From NCBI GenBank assembly GCA_020025295.1, contig JAHHSJ010000002.1, positions 1-64,000 of the forward strand: 64,000 bases of DNA. Direction: 5' to 3'. The notes under the pieces were generated by a model. That model did no database searches. It saw only the letters and a list, made by a program, of their open reading frames with translations, and had not been told where the DNA came from. Numbering within the stretch: position 1 is the stretch's first letter; each line of letters opens with the position of its first letter. This stretch comes from Oscillospiraceae bacterium. Its GTDB lineage: Bacteria > Bacillota > Clostridia > Oscillospirales > Oscillospiraceae. The position numbers were made by a program, and so were the translations under genes. This document shows, piece by piece, positions 63,730-64,000 of the stretch.

Positions 63730-64000
63730 TTAGTCTGCCTTGATGTACTGATCCAGAATCTTCTGGACGGTGCCATCTTCAATCAGCTCAGCAAGTGCGT
63801 TGTTGACCGCATCCTGCAGTGCTGCGTTGTCCTTGGGCAGAGCGATTGCATAATCCTCGGACACATACTCGGTATCCAGCAGCTTCAGGCCCTCGTTGGC
63901 TTCCACAAATGCCTTAGCAGGCTCAATGTCGATGATGACGCAGTCCACCTTGCCCTGCTGCAGTGCCTGCACAGCGGCAGCACCGGCGGAGAAGGCAATG
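63730..64000 (-). CDS. Amino-acid ABC transporter substrate-binding protein (partial)
   Basis: Only the last 89 residues are in the window. The gene is cut by the right edge, with its 5' end beyond 64000. The fragment ends the second lobe of a type II periplasmic-binding fold: VQALQQGKVDCVIIDIEPAK and then LPKDNAALQDAVNNALAELI, typical of the SBP_bac_3 family. It is the first gene of the ABC transporter operon. No N-terminal lipobox can be checked. Confidence 0.93.
   Translation of the reverse strand, partial: IAFSAGAAAVQALQQGKVDCVIIDIEPAKAFVEANEGLKLLDTEYVSEDYAIALPKDNAALQDAVNNALAELIEDGTVQKILDQYIKAD

Overview
The window looks like an ordinary chromosomal segment of a strictly anaerobic, fairly GC-rich member of the Clostridia, most like the gut Oscillospiraceae (Flavonifractor, Intestinimonas and Oscillibacter relatives). 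The reasons are the complete Firmicutes-type S10-spc-alpha ribosomal operon with a KOW-protein gene between map and infA, the Firmicutes nusA-infB operon order, sigma-A-type promoters, a meso-diaminopimelate-type MurE, ferredoxin and 2-hydroxyacyl-CoA dehydratase-type genes, and GC-rich codon use. The taxonomic call is inference. I see no prophage, insertion sequence, CRISPR array, tRNA or rRNA gene. Almost everything is housekeeping or core metabolism.

Layout. 1-18.2 kb, mostly + strand: rpsO and pnp with structured leaders; an M16 peptidase; a 2-hydroxyacyl-CoA dehydratase activator and its dehydratase partner, split by a single in-frame stop; NADP isocitrate dehydrogenase; a two-component system; a ClpC-type ATPase; an ElbB/DJ-1 protein; a GNAT acetyltransferase; and, on the - strand, a Na+/solute symporter. 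18.4-33.7 kb, mixed strands: a TetR regulator, dapF-murE, a 7-TM LuxR-type regulator, a 1,094-residue M14-type lipoprotein peptidase, a ferredoxin, cinA, a YheO regulator coupled to an M20 dipeptidase, niaR, a TfoX-N protein, a HAD phosphatase, and thiT under a TPP riboswitch.

33.8-50.0 kb, - strand: one long ribosomal operon in the order rpsJ-rplC-rplD-rplW-rplB-rpsS-rplV-rpsC-rplP-rpmC-rpsQ-rplN-rplX-rplE-rpsN-rpsH-rplF-rplR-rpsE-rpmD-rplO-secY-adk-map-KOW-infA-rpmJ-rpsM-rpsK-rpsD-rpoA-rplQ. It has a promoter and a roughly 280-nt multi-hairpin leader, and ends at a strong terminator. 50.2-51.4 kb: two small membrane proteins. 51.5-59.7 kb, - strand: rimP-nusA-rnpM-ylxQ-infB-rbfA-nrnA-truB-ribF, with a leader attenuator candidate before rimP and a strong internal terminator between infB and rbfA. 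59.8-64 kb: a small possible ferritin-like protein, an acyltransferase-3 membrane enzyme, a membrane-anchored unknown protein and a polar amino-acid ABC transporter whose binding-protein gene runs off the right edge.

The most useful observations are in the non-coding RNA layer. They are the long pnp leader hairpin, candidate r-protein leaders (rpsO, rpsJ, rpsH), attenuators in the nusA operon, and palindromes inside the niaR and yheO promoters. Also notable are the in-frame TGA splitting the dehydratase system and the 7-TM LuxR regulator beside the M14 lipoprotein. I found no convincing wholly new multi-gene system.
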